A DNA stretch of 64,000 nt, from contig NZ_CP043568.1 of the NCBI RefSeq assembly GCF_014076415.1, positions 2,542,001 to 2,606,000 of the forward strand, given 5' to 3'. Origin of the DNA: Comamonas testosteroni (GTDB taxonomy: Bacteria; Pseudomonadota; Gammaproteobacteria; Burkholderiales; Burkholderiaceae_C). Under the pieces are notes generated by a model. It saw only the letters and a list, made by a program, of their open reading frames with translations. It searched no databases and was not told the DNA's origin. Both the position numbers and the translations under genes were made by a program. Shown here in pieces: positions 53,722 through 62,522 of this stretch (its first letter is position 1; every line of letters starts with the position of its first letter).

Positions 53722-54543
53722 TCAATCCAGCAGGTCATCCAGTGATGGCGCGGTGTTCTTCTTGACTGGAGGTGTTCTTGCAGGGGCCGGCATGGGCGGT
53801 TTGCCCGATGCCGGAGCTGAGGGGAGCTCCGGGCTGGCTGCTGGCGCGGGGGTGACGCTGACAGTGTCTGGGGTCGTCACCACGGGGGCGACTGCGGTGG
53901 CGGGCGCGTTGTCTACGGCGCCGGCAATCGTGGCATTTTCGGCCGGCGTCGTTGGTGTTGCGGTACTGCCGCCCAGCGGGCCGACCAGGGCGTCGGCCTT
54001 GGCCTTGTCTTCGGGCGAAATCCCATCCTTGCCGGCTTGGGACGCACCGGATGCGCTATTGCCCGCGCCAGTCAGGCCCTTCATGTTGCTTGCCATCATC
54101 ACACCGCCCGCAATGGCTGCAACCAGCAGTGCCAGCACCACCCATTTGATCCAGGCATTGCTGCCGCGCACCGGCTCCTGGGGAAAGGCCGGTGTGCGGT
54201 CGTTGCGCGGCGCAAATGCGGCAGGCTCCGGCTGTGGCGGCCTGGGTGCGGGTGTATCCATGGGCTCGATCAAGGGCGGGGCCAGGCTTGCGCCGGCAAC
54301 CGTCTGCGAGGCGCCTGAAGTCATGGGCGGCGCAGTTGCCACCGCAGCAAGGTTAGCGTCGGGGCGCTCGAACACCATGCCGCATCGTGTACAGAAGCGG
54401 GCCTCGGGTTTGCAGACAGCCTGGCATTGGCTGCAGATTTTTTCAGCAGCAGTGATTGTCACTTCCGGTTCTTGTCTGGCGCCGCAGCTCGTGCAGAACT
54501 TGGCATTGGGAGAGAGCGGATTGCCGCATTGGGAACAATTCAT
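53722..54543 (-). CDS. Double zinc-ribbon membrane protein
   Basis: 273 residues from the ATG at 54543. Two N-terminal zinc ribbons: CSQCGNPLSPNAKFCTSCG and CSQCQAVCKPEARFCTRCG, each with paired CxxC. A Pro/Ala-rich linker leads to one transmembrane helix (AWIKWVVLALLVAAIAGGVM), then a long Ala/Pro/Thr-rich extracytoplasmic tail ending APSLDDLLD. The zinc ribbons should face the cytoplasm. First gene of the three-gene cluster shared with the lipoprotein and the polytopic coiled-coil protein, which also carries a zinc ribbon. Function unknown. Confidence 0.82.
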   Translation of the reverse strand: MNCSQCGNPLSPNAKFCTSCGARQEPEVTITAAEKICSQCQAVCKPEARFCTRCGMVFERPDANLAAVATAPPMTSGASQTVAGASLAPPLIEPMDTPAPRPPQPEPAAFAPRNDRTPAFPQEPVRGSNAWIKWVVLALLVAAIAGGVMMASNMKGLTGAGNSASGASQAGKDGISPEDKAKADALVGPLGGSTATPTTPAENATIAGAVDNAPATAVAPVVTTPDTVSVTPAPAASPELPSAPASGKPPMPAPARTPPVKKNTAPSLDDLLD

Positions 54544-54998
54544 GGTCTGCAATCGAGAAAAGAGTCCGCTGGAATGGCCGCTCGGAAGCATTGCTTGGAA
54601 TATGGGCCGGTTTCTGCGCATCGGCATGGACCGGTACGGACCCATGAAAAATGATTTGTATCTTAGCGGCGCATTTGCCGCGACCTGTTGGATCGCTTTA
54701 CGGGAATGTAAGCACGCGCGGCTTTGACAGCTTTTTGTCAGGCGCGGCAATCTATGGATGGGGTCTTGGTTAATGAGACTGCGCGCAGAGTATCAAGGGT
54801 TCTTTGGCGTAAGTGACTGATTTGAAAAGAAGGCAGTTAATCAGGTGCCTTATGGAAGCCTGGACTGCCAAGAAAAGCTCAAATCTCGAAATCTGTTTGA
54901 TTTTTGCAATTGCTTCAAATGGTTGAGAGTGTTTTGCACTGCAAAGATTTCAACGAGATACAGGCCTCGCTGAACCTCGGATGCAGCCAGGCCGGTAA
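54544..54998. other. Intergenic region
   Basis: 455 bases between the zinc-ribbon cluster and the metallophosphoesterase. Contains the promoter of the cluster. Near 54800 the bases TTTGGCGTAAGTGACTGATT share TGGCGTAAGTGA with an AT-rich insert inside hrpA at about 59402-59413. Confidence 0.5.
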
Positions 54999-56273
54999 TC
55001 ACTGCCGCGCAACCAGCGTCAGCAGCTCGATTCGCGGTGCCACGCCAAGGCGTATGGCAAAACCGGCCCACAGACCCGCGCCGCTGCTGACCAGCAGTTT
55101 CATATTGCCGATCTCATATTCGCCGCGCACAAAGCCGTTGTTGACGGGAGCCACCAACCAGCGATCCATACCCAGGATCAGTCCGCCGTGGGTATGGCCC
55201 GATATCTGCAGATTAACGCCCTTGGCCGCGTTGTCGTGCGCGAATTTGGGCTGGTGTGCGAGCAGGATATGAAACGCTGCCCCTGCCTTGCGGGCCTGTG
55301 CTGCAACCGCATCCACATCGGGTGGGATACCTTCGGCGACCTCGGGGTCGGCGTTGTTGGGCGAGGTGCGGCCGAACACCGGGTCGCCGATGCCGGACAG
55401 GGCCAGCTTGCTGCCCTTGATGTTCAGCAGCTGCATGCGGTTTTCAAGCAGACTCAGGCCCAGGCGGCGGAACTCGGCCATCCAGGCGTTGTAGCCGCTG
55501 TAGTACTCGTGGTTGCCCGGTGCCGCCCAGACGCCGTAGCGTGCGCTCAAGGCGGCCAGCGGCGCCACATGGGCACGGCTGGTGGCGACATCGCCGTCCA
55601 CCATATCGCCGGGCAGCACGATCAGGTCGGGTGTGGTGGCCAGGGTGCGCTGCACGATGGTCTGCACATAGCTTGCATCGTTGACCGGGCTGGCGTGGAT
55701 ATCGGCCAGCACGGCAATGCGCAGGCCCTGCAGGGCGGCTGGCAGGTTTCTGACCGCGATCTGCTGCTCATGCACCCTGGGCGGCTGCAGGGCGTTGAAG
55801 ACGCCGATGGCGCTCAGGCCGCCGGTCGCGATCACAGCGGCCGTGGTGAGAGCGGGAAGGTGCAGCAGCTGCGCCAGGCCGGTACGGCCCATGAGCCGGG
55901 CGAGGAGCCACAGCAGGTCGCGCAGCAGCACGAACAGCGCCAACATCAGCAGCATGGCCAGAATCCAGCCGCCGGGAACCTGCAGGCGCGCCACCACGGC
56001 GTAGGGCAGGGCATTGGTCTGCACGGCCTTGAGCAGCAAGGCGGGAGCGATGCCCAGCATGCTCGTGATCAAAACTGCCAGCAGGCGTGCCAGACGGGAC
56101 GTGCCGTTGAGGCTGGAGACAGGCCACCAGAGCCAGAGAGCCAGAAGAGGGATGACGAAAGCAGCAGTCGAAACCATGGACAGCGGAGAAACCAAAATTG
56201 CCGCGAGCATAGCAAGCGTTGCCGCAGCCACCGCAGGGCCTTGCATATCGCGCGGCACGGCTGCTTTTGCCAT
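54999..56273 (-). CDS. Membrane-anchored metallophosphoesterase
   Basis: 424 residues from the ATG at 56273 (MAKAAVPRDMQGPAVAAATL). Four to five N-terminal membrane helices precede a calcineurin-like phosphoesterase domain with all metal motifs: LADIHASPVND (D-x-H), LPGDMVDGD (GD), GNHEYYSGY (GNHE), HQPKFAHDNA and SGHTHGGLILG (GHTH). This is the YaeI/YkuE-type arrangement, associated with cleavage of phospholipid-like or undecaprenyl/lipid A-related phosphates in some members; the true substrate here is unknown. It is divergent from hrpA, 43 bases away. Confidence 0.9.
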   Translation of the reverse strand: MAKAAVPRDMQGPAVAAATLAMLAAILVSPLSMVSTAAFVIPLLALWLWWPVSSLNGTSRLARLLAVLITSMLGIAPALLLKAVQTNALPYAVVARLQVPGGWILAMLLMLALFVLLRDLLWLLARLMGRTGLAQLLHLPALTTAAVIATGGLSAIGVFNALQPPRVHEQQIAVRNLPAALQGLRIAVLADIHASPVNDASYVQTIVQRTLATTPDLIVLPGDMVDGDVATSRAHVAPLAALSARYGVWAAPGNHEYYSGYNAWMAEFRRLGLSLLENRMQLLNIKGSKLALSGIGDPVFGRTSPNNADPEVAEGIPPDVDAVAAQARKAGAAFHILLAHQPKFAHDNAAKGVNLQISGHTHGGLILGMDRWLVAPVNNGFVRGEYEIGNMKLLVSSGAGLWAGFAIRLGVAPRIELLTLVARQ

Positions 56274-56316
56274 CACTGCGCAAGACTGGTCAAGGACGGG
56301 GATAATCCCAGCCCTT

Positions 56317-59300
56317 ATGTCTTTGAAGATCAACTTCCCCGAGTCGCTCCCCGTATCCAGCCGTCGCCAGGAAATCATGGAGGCCATGGATCGCCATCAG
56401 GTCATCATCGTCTGTGGCGAGACCGGCTCGGGCAAGACCACGCAGCTGCCCAAGATCGCACTGGCGCTGGGCCGGGGCAGGCTCAATGCCGCGCCCGATG
56501 CCAATGGGCAGGTGCGTGGCCATCTGATCGGCCATACCCAGCCGCGCCGCATTGCCGCCAGCTCGGTGGCCAAGCGCATTGCCGAGGAGCTGAACACGCC
56601 GCTGGGCGAAGTGGTGGGCTACAAGGTGCGCTTTCAGGACACGCTGCAGAAGAACGCCTCCGTCAAGCTGATGACCGACGGCATCTTGCTGGCCGAGACC
56701 CAGACCGATCCGCTGCTCAAGGCCTACGACACGCTGATCATCGACGAGGCGCACGAGCGCAGCCTGAACATCGACTTTCTGCTCGGCTATCTCAAGCAGA
56801 TCCTGCCCAAGCGCCCAGACTTGAAAGTGGTGGTGACCTCGGCAACCATCGATGCCGACCGCTTTGCCAAGCACTTCGAATCGAAGAGCGGTCCTGCGCC
56901 TGTGATCATGGTCTCGGGTCGTACCTATCCGGTGGAGATGCGCTATCGCCCGTTCGAGGGCGAGAAGGACAAGGATCTGAACGACGCCATTGCCGATGGC
57001 GTCGATGAGCTCTGGGCCGGCGGCAAGGGCGGCGATATCCTGATCTTCCTGCCCGGCGAGCGCGAGATTCGCGAAGCCGCCGACCATCTGCGCAAGCATC
57101 TGCAGCACTCGCCCACGCTGCGCAGCGCCGAGGTGCTGCCGCTGTTCTCGCGCCTGTCGCAGGCCGAGCAGGACCGTATCTTTGACGGCCATACGGGGCG
57201 GCGCATCGTGCTGGCCACCAATGTGGCCGAAACCTCGCTCACGGTGCCGGGCATTCGCTATGTGATCGACGCCGGTACGGCGCGCGTGAAGCGCTACTCC
57301 TTCCGCAGCAAGGTGGAGCAGTTGCTGGTCGAGCCGATCTCGCAGGCCGCAGCCAACCAGCGCGCGGGCCGTTGCGGCCGTGTGGCCAACGGCATCTGCA
57401 TTCGCCTGTATGACGAAGAGAGCTTCGCCAGCCGCGACCGCTTCACCGACCCCGAAATCCTGCGCTCCTCGCTGGCCGGCGTGATCCTGCGCATGAAGTC
57501 ACTGGGTCTGGGCGATGTGGTTCATTTCCCCTTCCTCGAAGCGCCCTCGGGCCGCGCCATTGCCGACGGCTATCAGCTGCTGGCCGAGCTGGGCGCGGTG
57601 GACGATCACGGCCATCTGCTGCCCATGGGCAAGGAGCTGTCGCGCCTGCCGCTGGACCCGCGCGTGGGCCGCATGATTCTGGAAGCGCGCGAGCGCCGCG
57701 CCCTGGCCGAGGTGCTGATCATTGCCTCGGCCTTGAGCGTGCAGGACGTGCGCGACCGGCCCATGGAAGCGCAACAGCAGGCCGACCAGGCACATGCCAA
57801 GTTCGACGACGAGAAAAGCGAATTCAGCGGCTATCTGCGTCTGTGGAAATGGCTGTCGGATGCGCGCGGCGGCAAGGTCGTGGCCAAGAGCCGCAAGGAG
57901 ATGGCGGCCCAGCATGCGCCTGCGGCCAAGCTCAATGCGCGCAACCAGGCCTTCCTGCCCGTCAGTCAGCGTGCCAGCGGTGCGCAGGTCGAGGGTACGG
58001 TGGAGGAGCGGCTGGCGCTGTTCAACCCCGCCGAGCAGGCCGACGAGGCCACGCACAAGATCAGCAACCGCCAGTGGGAGCAGCTGCTGCGCCAGAACTT
58101 CATCAATATCCGCCGAGTGCGCGAGTGGCGCGATATCCATTCGCAGTTGCTGACCGTGGTCAAGGAGCAGAAATGGCTGCTCAACAACGAGGCGGCGGGC
58201 TATGAGGCCGTGCACCTGTCGATGCTGTCGGGGCTGCTCGGCAATATCGGCTACAAGGCCGAGGAAAGCGAGAGCTATCTGGGGGCGCACGGCATCAAGT
58301 TCCACCCGCACCCCGGCGCCCACCTGAGCAAGAAGCCCGGCCGCTGGATCGTGGCGGCCGAGCAGGTCGAGACCTCGCGCCTGTACGGCCGCGGCATTGC
58401 GGCCATAGAGCCGCAGTGGCTGGAAGAGGTGGGCGGCCATCTGCTCAAGAAGCAGCTGCTGGATCCGCACTGGAGCAAGAAGCAGGCCGATGTGGTGGCG
58501 CTGGAGCGCGCCACGCTCTACGGCCTGGTGGTCTATAACGGCCGCCGCGTCAGCTATGGCCGCGTCGATCCGCACGAGGCGCGCAATCTCTTCATCCGTC
58601 AGGCGCTGGTGGAGGGCGAGTGGGAAACCCAATGGCATTTCCTGCCCGCCAACCTCAAGCTCATGCGCAAGGTCGAGGAGCTGGAGCACAAGAGCCGACG
58701 CCAGGACGTGCTGGTCGACGACGAGCTGATCTTTGCCTTCTACGACCAGCATCTGCCCAGGGATGTGTACAGCGGTGCGACCTTCGACAAATGGTTCCGC
58801 GCCGAGAGCAGGAACCAGCCCGAGCTGCTGCGCCTGTCCAGGGATGAGCTGATGCGGCACGAGGCCGCCGGCATCACCACGGACAAATTCCCCAAGACCG
58901 TGAAGCTGGGCGGTGCCGATTGCAGCGCCAGCTATCTGCACAGCCCTGGTGATGCGCGCGACGGCATCACGGTCACCGTGCCGCTGTTCGTGCTCAACCA
59001 GGTGTCGGAGGAGCGCGCCGAGTGGCTGGTGCCGGGCATGCTCAAGGACAAGATCCAGGCGCTGCTCAAGAGCCTGCCCCAGCGCCCGCGCAGCCGTTTC
59101 GTGCCGCTGCCCGAGAGCGCGGCACGGCTGGCCGAGCTGTTCACGCAGAACGAGCGCTGGGCCCAGGGTGGGCTGATCGACGCCTTGCTCAAGCAGGTGC
59201 AGGGCGAGACTTCGCTGGATGTGAAGCGCGCCGACTTCAAGCTGGATATGCTGAGCCCGCACCTGTTCATGAACTTCCGCATCACGGACGAGCATGGCCG

Positions 59301-60363
59301 TCAGCTGGGTCAGGGCCGCAATCTGGGGGCGCTCAAGGCCGAGTGGGGCGCCAAGGCACGCGGTGCGTTCCAGGCACTTGCTTCATTAAAGATAGCTTCT
59401 GGCGTAAGTGATACAAGCGTTTCAGAGTCAAAGATATCTGAAAGTGATAAAAATAAAGCGCAAGCAGCTCCTGAAAATGATAAGGCTGTGGCGGGCAAGC
59501 CGGCCCAGTCTCATGACGCGCGCTACAAGGACTGGAGTTTCGGCGAGCTGCCCGAGCTCATGGAAATCAAGAAGGGCGGCACCACGCTGATCGGCTTTCC
59601 AGCCTTGATCGACCATGGCGACGCCGTCGGCATCGAGGTCTTTGACGAACCCGAAGCCGCTGCCGCAAGGCACCGCGTGGGTCTGCGCCGCCTGTTCGCG
59701 CTGCAGATTCGCGATGCGCTCAAGTATCTGGAAAAGAACATTCCCGATCTGCAGAAGATGGCCGTGGCCTATATGCCGCTGGGCACGCAGGAAGAGCTGC
59801 GCGGCCAGATCATCGACGTGGCCATTGACCGTGCCTTCCTGCAGGAGCCGTTGCCGAGCAACGAGGCCGACTTCAAGCAGCGCGTGCAGGACGGCCGTGG
59901 CCGCCTGACGCTGATTGCCAACGAGGTGGCTCGCATGTCGGCCACCATCCTTGCCGAGTACGCGGCCGCCGCGCGCAAGATCAAGGACACCAAGAACGCG
60001 CCGGAGGCCACCAAGGACGCGGGCGAGCAGCTGCAAAAGCTCATGCCCAAGAACTTCATCGCCGTGGCTCCCTGGGCGCAGCTCGGCCATTATGCGCGCT
60101 ACCTCAAGGCGATTACCTCGCGCCTGGACAAGTACCGGGCCGATCCGGCGCGCGATGCCGCCAAGCTCAAGGAGCTGCTGCCGCTGGAGCAGCGCTACTG
60201 GCGGCTGGTGGCCGAGCGCAAGGGGCAGATCGATGCCCGCATGCAGGAGTACCGCTGGATGCTGGAGGAACTGCGCGTGAGCTTTTTTGCCCAGGAGCTG
60301 CGCACGCCCTATCCGGTCAGTGCCAAGAGGCTGGACAAGGTCTGGGCGCAGCTGCAGCAGTGA
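56317..60363 (+). CDS. hrpA: ATP-dependent RNA helicase HrpA
   Basis: 1348 residues from the ATG at 56317, the family length (about 1300). DEAH-box motifs: Walker A GETGSGKTTQLPK (34-46), Ia in HTQPRRIAASSVAKRIAEE, DEAH in LIIDEAHERSLNIDF (about 143-146), SAT in VVTSATIDADRF, then FLPGEREIREAA, ATNVAETSLTVPGI and QRAGRCGR. The HA2/OB region and the long DUF3418 C-terminal domain follow. It unwinds RNA in the cytoplasm, for example on stalled ribosomes. An unusual low-GC linker (about 59385-59510, SGVSDTSVSESKISESDKNK) interrupts the otherwise GC-rich sequence between the OB and DUF3418 parts. Confidence 0.95.
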   Translation: MSLKINFPESLPVSSRRQEIMEAMDRHQVIIVCGETGSGKTTQLPKIALALGRGRLNAAPDANGQVRGHLIGHTQPRRIAASSVAKRIAEELNTPLGEVVGYKVRFQDTLQKNASVKLMTDGILLAETQTDPLLKAYDTLIIDEAHERSLNIDFLLGYLKQILPKRPDLKVVVTSATIDADRFAKHFESKSGPAPVIMVSGRTYPVEMRYRPFEGEKDKDLNDAIADGVDELWAGGKGGDILIFLPGEREIREAADHLRKHLQHSPTLRSAEVLPLFSRLSQAEQDRIFDGHTGRRIVLATNVAETSLTVPGIRYVIDAGTARVKRYSFRSKVEQLLVEPISQAAANQRAGRCGRVANGICIRLYDEESFASRDRFTDPEILRSSLAGVILRMKSLGLGDVVHFPFLEAPSGRAIADGYQLLAELGAVDDHGHLLPMGKELSRLPLDPRVGRMILEARERRALAEVLIIASALSVQDVRDRPMEAQQQADQAHAKFDDEKSEFSGYLRLWKWLSDARGGKVVAKSRKEMAAQHAPAAKLNARNQAFLPVSQRASGAQVEGTVEERLALFNPAEQADEATHKISNRQWEQLLRQNFINIRRVREWRDIHSQLLTVVKEQKWLLNNEAAGYEAVHLSMLSGLLGNIGYKAEESESYLGAHGIKFHPHPGAHLSKKPGRWIVAAEQVETSRLYGRGIAAIEPQWLEEVGGHLLKKQLLDPHWSKKQADVVALERATLYGLVVYNGRRVSYGRVDPHEARNLFIRQALVEGEWETQWHFLPANLKLMRKVEELEHKSRRQDVLVDDELIFAFYDQHLPRDVYSGATFDKWFRAESRNQPELLRLSRDELMRHEAAGITTDKFPKTVKLGGADCSASYLHSPGDARDGITVTVPLFVLNQVSEERAEWLVPGMLKDKIQALLKSLPQRPRSRFVPLPESAARLAELFTQNERWAQGGLIDALLKQVQGETSLDVKRADFKLDMLSPHLFMNFRITDEHGRQLGQGRNLGALKAEWGAKARGAFQALASLKIASGVSDTSVSESKISESDKNKAQAAPENDKAVAGKPAQSHDARYKDWSFGELPELMEIKKGGTTLIGFPALIDHGDAVGIEVFDEPEAAAARHRVGLRRLFALQIRDALKYLEKNIPDLQKMAVAYMPLGTQEELRGQIIDVAIDRAFLQEPLPSNEADFKQRVQDGRGRLTLIANEVARMSATILAEYAAAARKIKDTKNAPEATKDAGEQLQKLMPKNFIAVAPWAQLGHYARYLKAITSRLDKYRADPARDAAKLKELLPLEQRYWRLVAERKGQIDARMQEYRWMLEELRVSFFAQELRTPYPVSAKRLDKVWAQLQQ

Positions 60364-60401
60364 TGCCGGCCTGACGGCCTGGCAAGTGCGGCCCTGCCTG
60401 C

Positions 60402-61328
60402 CTAGGCGGGCCGGCTTTCGCCCTGCAGCAGCGGATTGCGCGAAAACAGCTCCACCACCCAGTCCACAAAGGCGCGTACCTTGGCGCTGAGGTGGGAGTT
60501 GGGCGGATAGACCACGTAGATCGGCAGCAGGGGGTGCTTCCAGTCCTCCAGCACGCGTTGCAGCTGTCCGTTTTCCAGGTACTTGTGAATCTGGAAGCGG
60601 CTGAGCTGTCCTATGCCCTGACCGGCAAGGATGGCGCTGATATAGGCATTGCCTTCGTTGATACCCAGGTGGGCGGGACTGGCGATCTCTATCACTTCGC
60701 CGCCCTTGTGGAACTCCAGCGGATAGCGCCGCGCCGAGACCGGGGAGAAATAGATCACGTTGCGATGGCCGGACTCCAGATCGCGCGGATGCCGGGGCAC
60801 GCCGTGGCGCTGCAGATAGTCGGGGGCGGCAACGGTGATGAATTCCAGATTGCCGATGCGGCGTGCCACCAGGGACTGGTCGGCCAGCTCGCCGCCACGG
60901 ATCACGCAGTCCACGTTGTCGCTGATCAGGTCCACGGTGCGGTCGCTCACGCCCAGATCGATCTGTATCTCGGGGTAGCGGGACTGGAACTCGCTCAGAT
61001 GGGGAATGATGAGCAGACGCGCCACCGTCGTTCCCACATCCACGCGCAGGCGCCCGCGCGGCGTGGTGCGCGCCTGGCTGACGCTGGCCTCGAGATCGTC
61101 GAAGTCGGCGAGCAGGCGCACGGCACGGTCGTAGTAGGCCGCACCATCGGCGGTCACGGTGACGCGACGCGTGGTACGGTTGAGCAGCTTCACGCGCAGG
61201 CGCTCTTCCAGCGCCTGAACGTTCTTGGTCACACTGGCTTTTGGCATATGCAGCGAATCGGCTGCACGCGTGAAAGTGCCGGCTTCCACGACCCGCGCGA
61301 AAATACGCATGGCCTGTATCTGATCCAT
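60402..61328 (-). CDS. LysR-family transcriptional regulator
   Basis: 308 residues. HTH: MDQIQAMRIFARVVEAGTFT, then RAADSLHMPKASVTKNVQAL and LLNRTTRRVTVTADG. The effector domain begins near residue 90 (GRLRVDVGTTVARLLIIPHL) and is of the CrgA-like group. It is divergent from the alpha/beta hydrolase at 61505, 176 bases away, and could regulate it or the following RND efflux genes. The effector is unknown. Confidence 0.9.
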   Translation of the reverse strand: MDQIQAMRIFARVVEAGTFTRAADSLHMPKASVTKNVQALEERLRVKLLNRTTRRVTVTADGAAYYDRAVRLLADFDDLEASVSQARTTPRGRLRVDVGTTVARLLIIPHLSEFQSRYPEIQIDLGVSDRTVDLISDNVDCVIRGGELADQSLVARRIGNLEFITVAAPDYLQRHGVPRHPRDLESGHRNVIYFSPVSARRYPLEFHKGGEVIEIASPAHLGINEGNAYISAILAGQGIGQLSRFQIHKYLENGQLQRVLEDWKHPLLPIYVVYPPNSHLSAKVRAFVDWVVELFSRNPLLQGESRPA

Positions 61329-61504
61329 GGGATCTCCTTGTCCTCGCGAAAACCCGGACTCGCCGAGGATGCGGGATTCTCACACACAGCTCACCCCGTC
61401 ATTGTTCGAGAATTGGAAACAGTGTGGCCGCGTTTGCGGGGTTTATGCCGTCAATTGCTGTTGCTACATTTCTGTTCCATCACCCGGTCCTGTCCGGAAA
61501 ATCC

Positions 61505-62341
61505 ATGTCAAACACCAAAGCCACCGCATTGCAGCCGATTCCTCATACCGACACCACGATTTCCGTGGCCGACGGTGTGCAGGCCGATGTGCGCATATAC
61601 GGCGGCAAGCGACGCGGCGAAGTGGTCCCGCTGGTGCTGCATTTCCATGGCGGCGCCTTTGTGGCGGGGGATCTGGATAACGGCTGCACCGTCGGCAGCT
61701 CGCTGGAGGCGGCCGGGGCCTGTGTGGTGTCGCTGGCCTATCCGCTGGCACCCGAGCATCCGTTTCCGCGTCCGCTGGAGCTGGGCTACGAGGTGCTGCT
61801 GTGGGCCTACAAGCAACGCACCAAGCTGGCCGGCAAGGGCGCTCCGCTCTATCTGGCCGGTGAAGAGGCGGGCGCCAATCTGGCGGCCGGCGTCTGCATG
61901 ATGGCGCGCGATCAGCAGCAGCCGCCACTGGCCGGGCAGATTCTGATCTCTCCCATGCTGGACCCTTGCTCGGCCACGCCTTCGCAGCGTGCCGCCCAGG
62001 GCGAATCCGTCGAATGCAAATGGGCTTCGGGCTGGTGCCAGTACCTGGGCGAGCCGCATGATGCGGAGCACCCCTATGCGGTGCCGGCGCGGGCCCGCCG
62101 CCTCGCGGGACTGCCGCCGACGCTGATTCTGGTCGGCGAGGCCGACCCCATGCGCGATGAGGCACTGAACTATGGCGCGCGGCTGGAAGCTGCCGGCCTG
62201 AGCGTGTTTCGCCATGTGTTTGCAGAAGCGGGGCAATGGCCGCAGGCGCTGCTGGAGCAGCCGCCCGAGTCCTGCCCTTGCGCCGCGCAGTTGCAGGAGC
62301 AGCTGCGCCAGTTTTTCGAAACCACCCGATGTCGGTTCTGA
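61505..62341 (+). CDS. HSL-type alpha/beta hydrolase with altered nucleophile elbow
   Basis: 278 residues from the ATG at 61505. The hormone-sensitive-lipase-like oxyanion motif is present as LHFHGGAFVAGDLDNG, and the late Asp region as LILVGEADPMRDEALNYGAR. The nucleophile elbow, normally GDSAGG, reads GEEAGAN (about 118-124), so Ser is replaced by Glu. The usual catalytic His motif HGF is also changed (RHVFAEAGQWP). The fold is clear but standard esterase activity is doubtful; it may be a binding protein or use other chemistry. It precedes an RND efflux operon by 180 bases in the same direction. Confidence 0.8.
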   Translation: MSNTKATALQPIPHTDTTISVADGVQADVRIYGGKRRGEVVPLVLHFHGGAFVAGDLDNGCTVGSSLEAAGACVVSLAYPLAPEHPFPRPLELGYEVLLWAYKQRTKLAGKGAPLYLAGEEAGANLAAGVCMMARDQQQPPLAGQILISPMLDPCSATPSQRAAQGESVECKWASGWCQYLGEPHDAEHPYAVPARARRLAGLPPTLILVGEADPMRDEALNYGARLEAAGLSVFRHVFAEAGQWPQALLEQPPESCPCAAQLQEQLRQFFETTRCRF

Positions 62342-62522
62342 GCTGATCTTGCCCTGCCCAGATCGCTGACCTGATCCGTCCCTGTGGGTCGGACGCAGCA
62401 CGGCTGCGCTTTTTTTCTTCTCTTCCTCATTCGATTCCTGGCCTGAGCGCTGGAAGGGATGAGTCATGCCTGCCGCCGAAAGAGCCGCTACCGCTTTCAA
62501 CCCTTGAACCAAAGACATTGCC

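Noticed and set aside
57499..59295. Long open frame of about 600 codons on the minus strand inside hrpA
   Set aside because: It is the mirror of GC-rich helicase codons; composition is His/Leu/Gln-rich with no domain, and hrpA on the plus strand is fully explained.
59428..61383. Long minus-strand frame of about 650 codons across hrpA and the LysR gene
   Set aside because: It covers the LysR gene out of frame and hrpA antisense; Arg/Ala/Pro-rich shadow sequence without known motifs.
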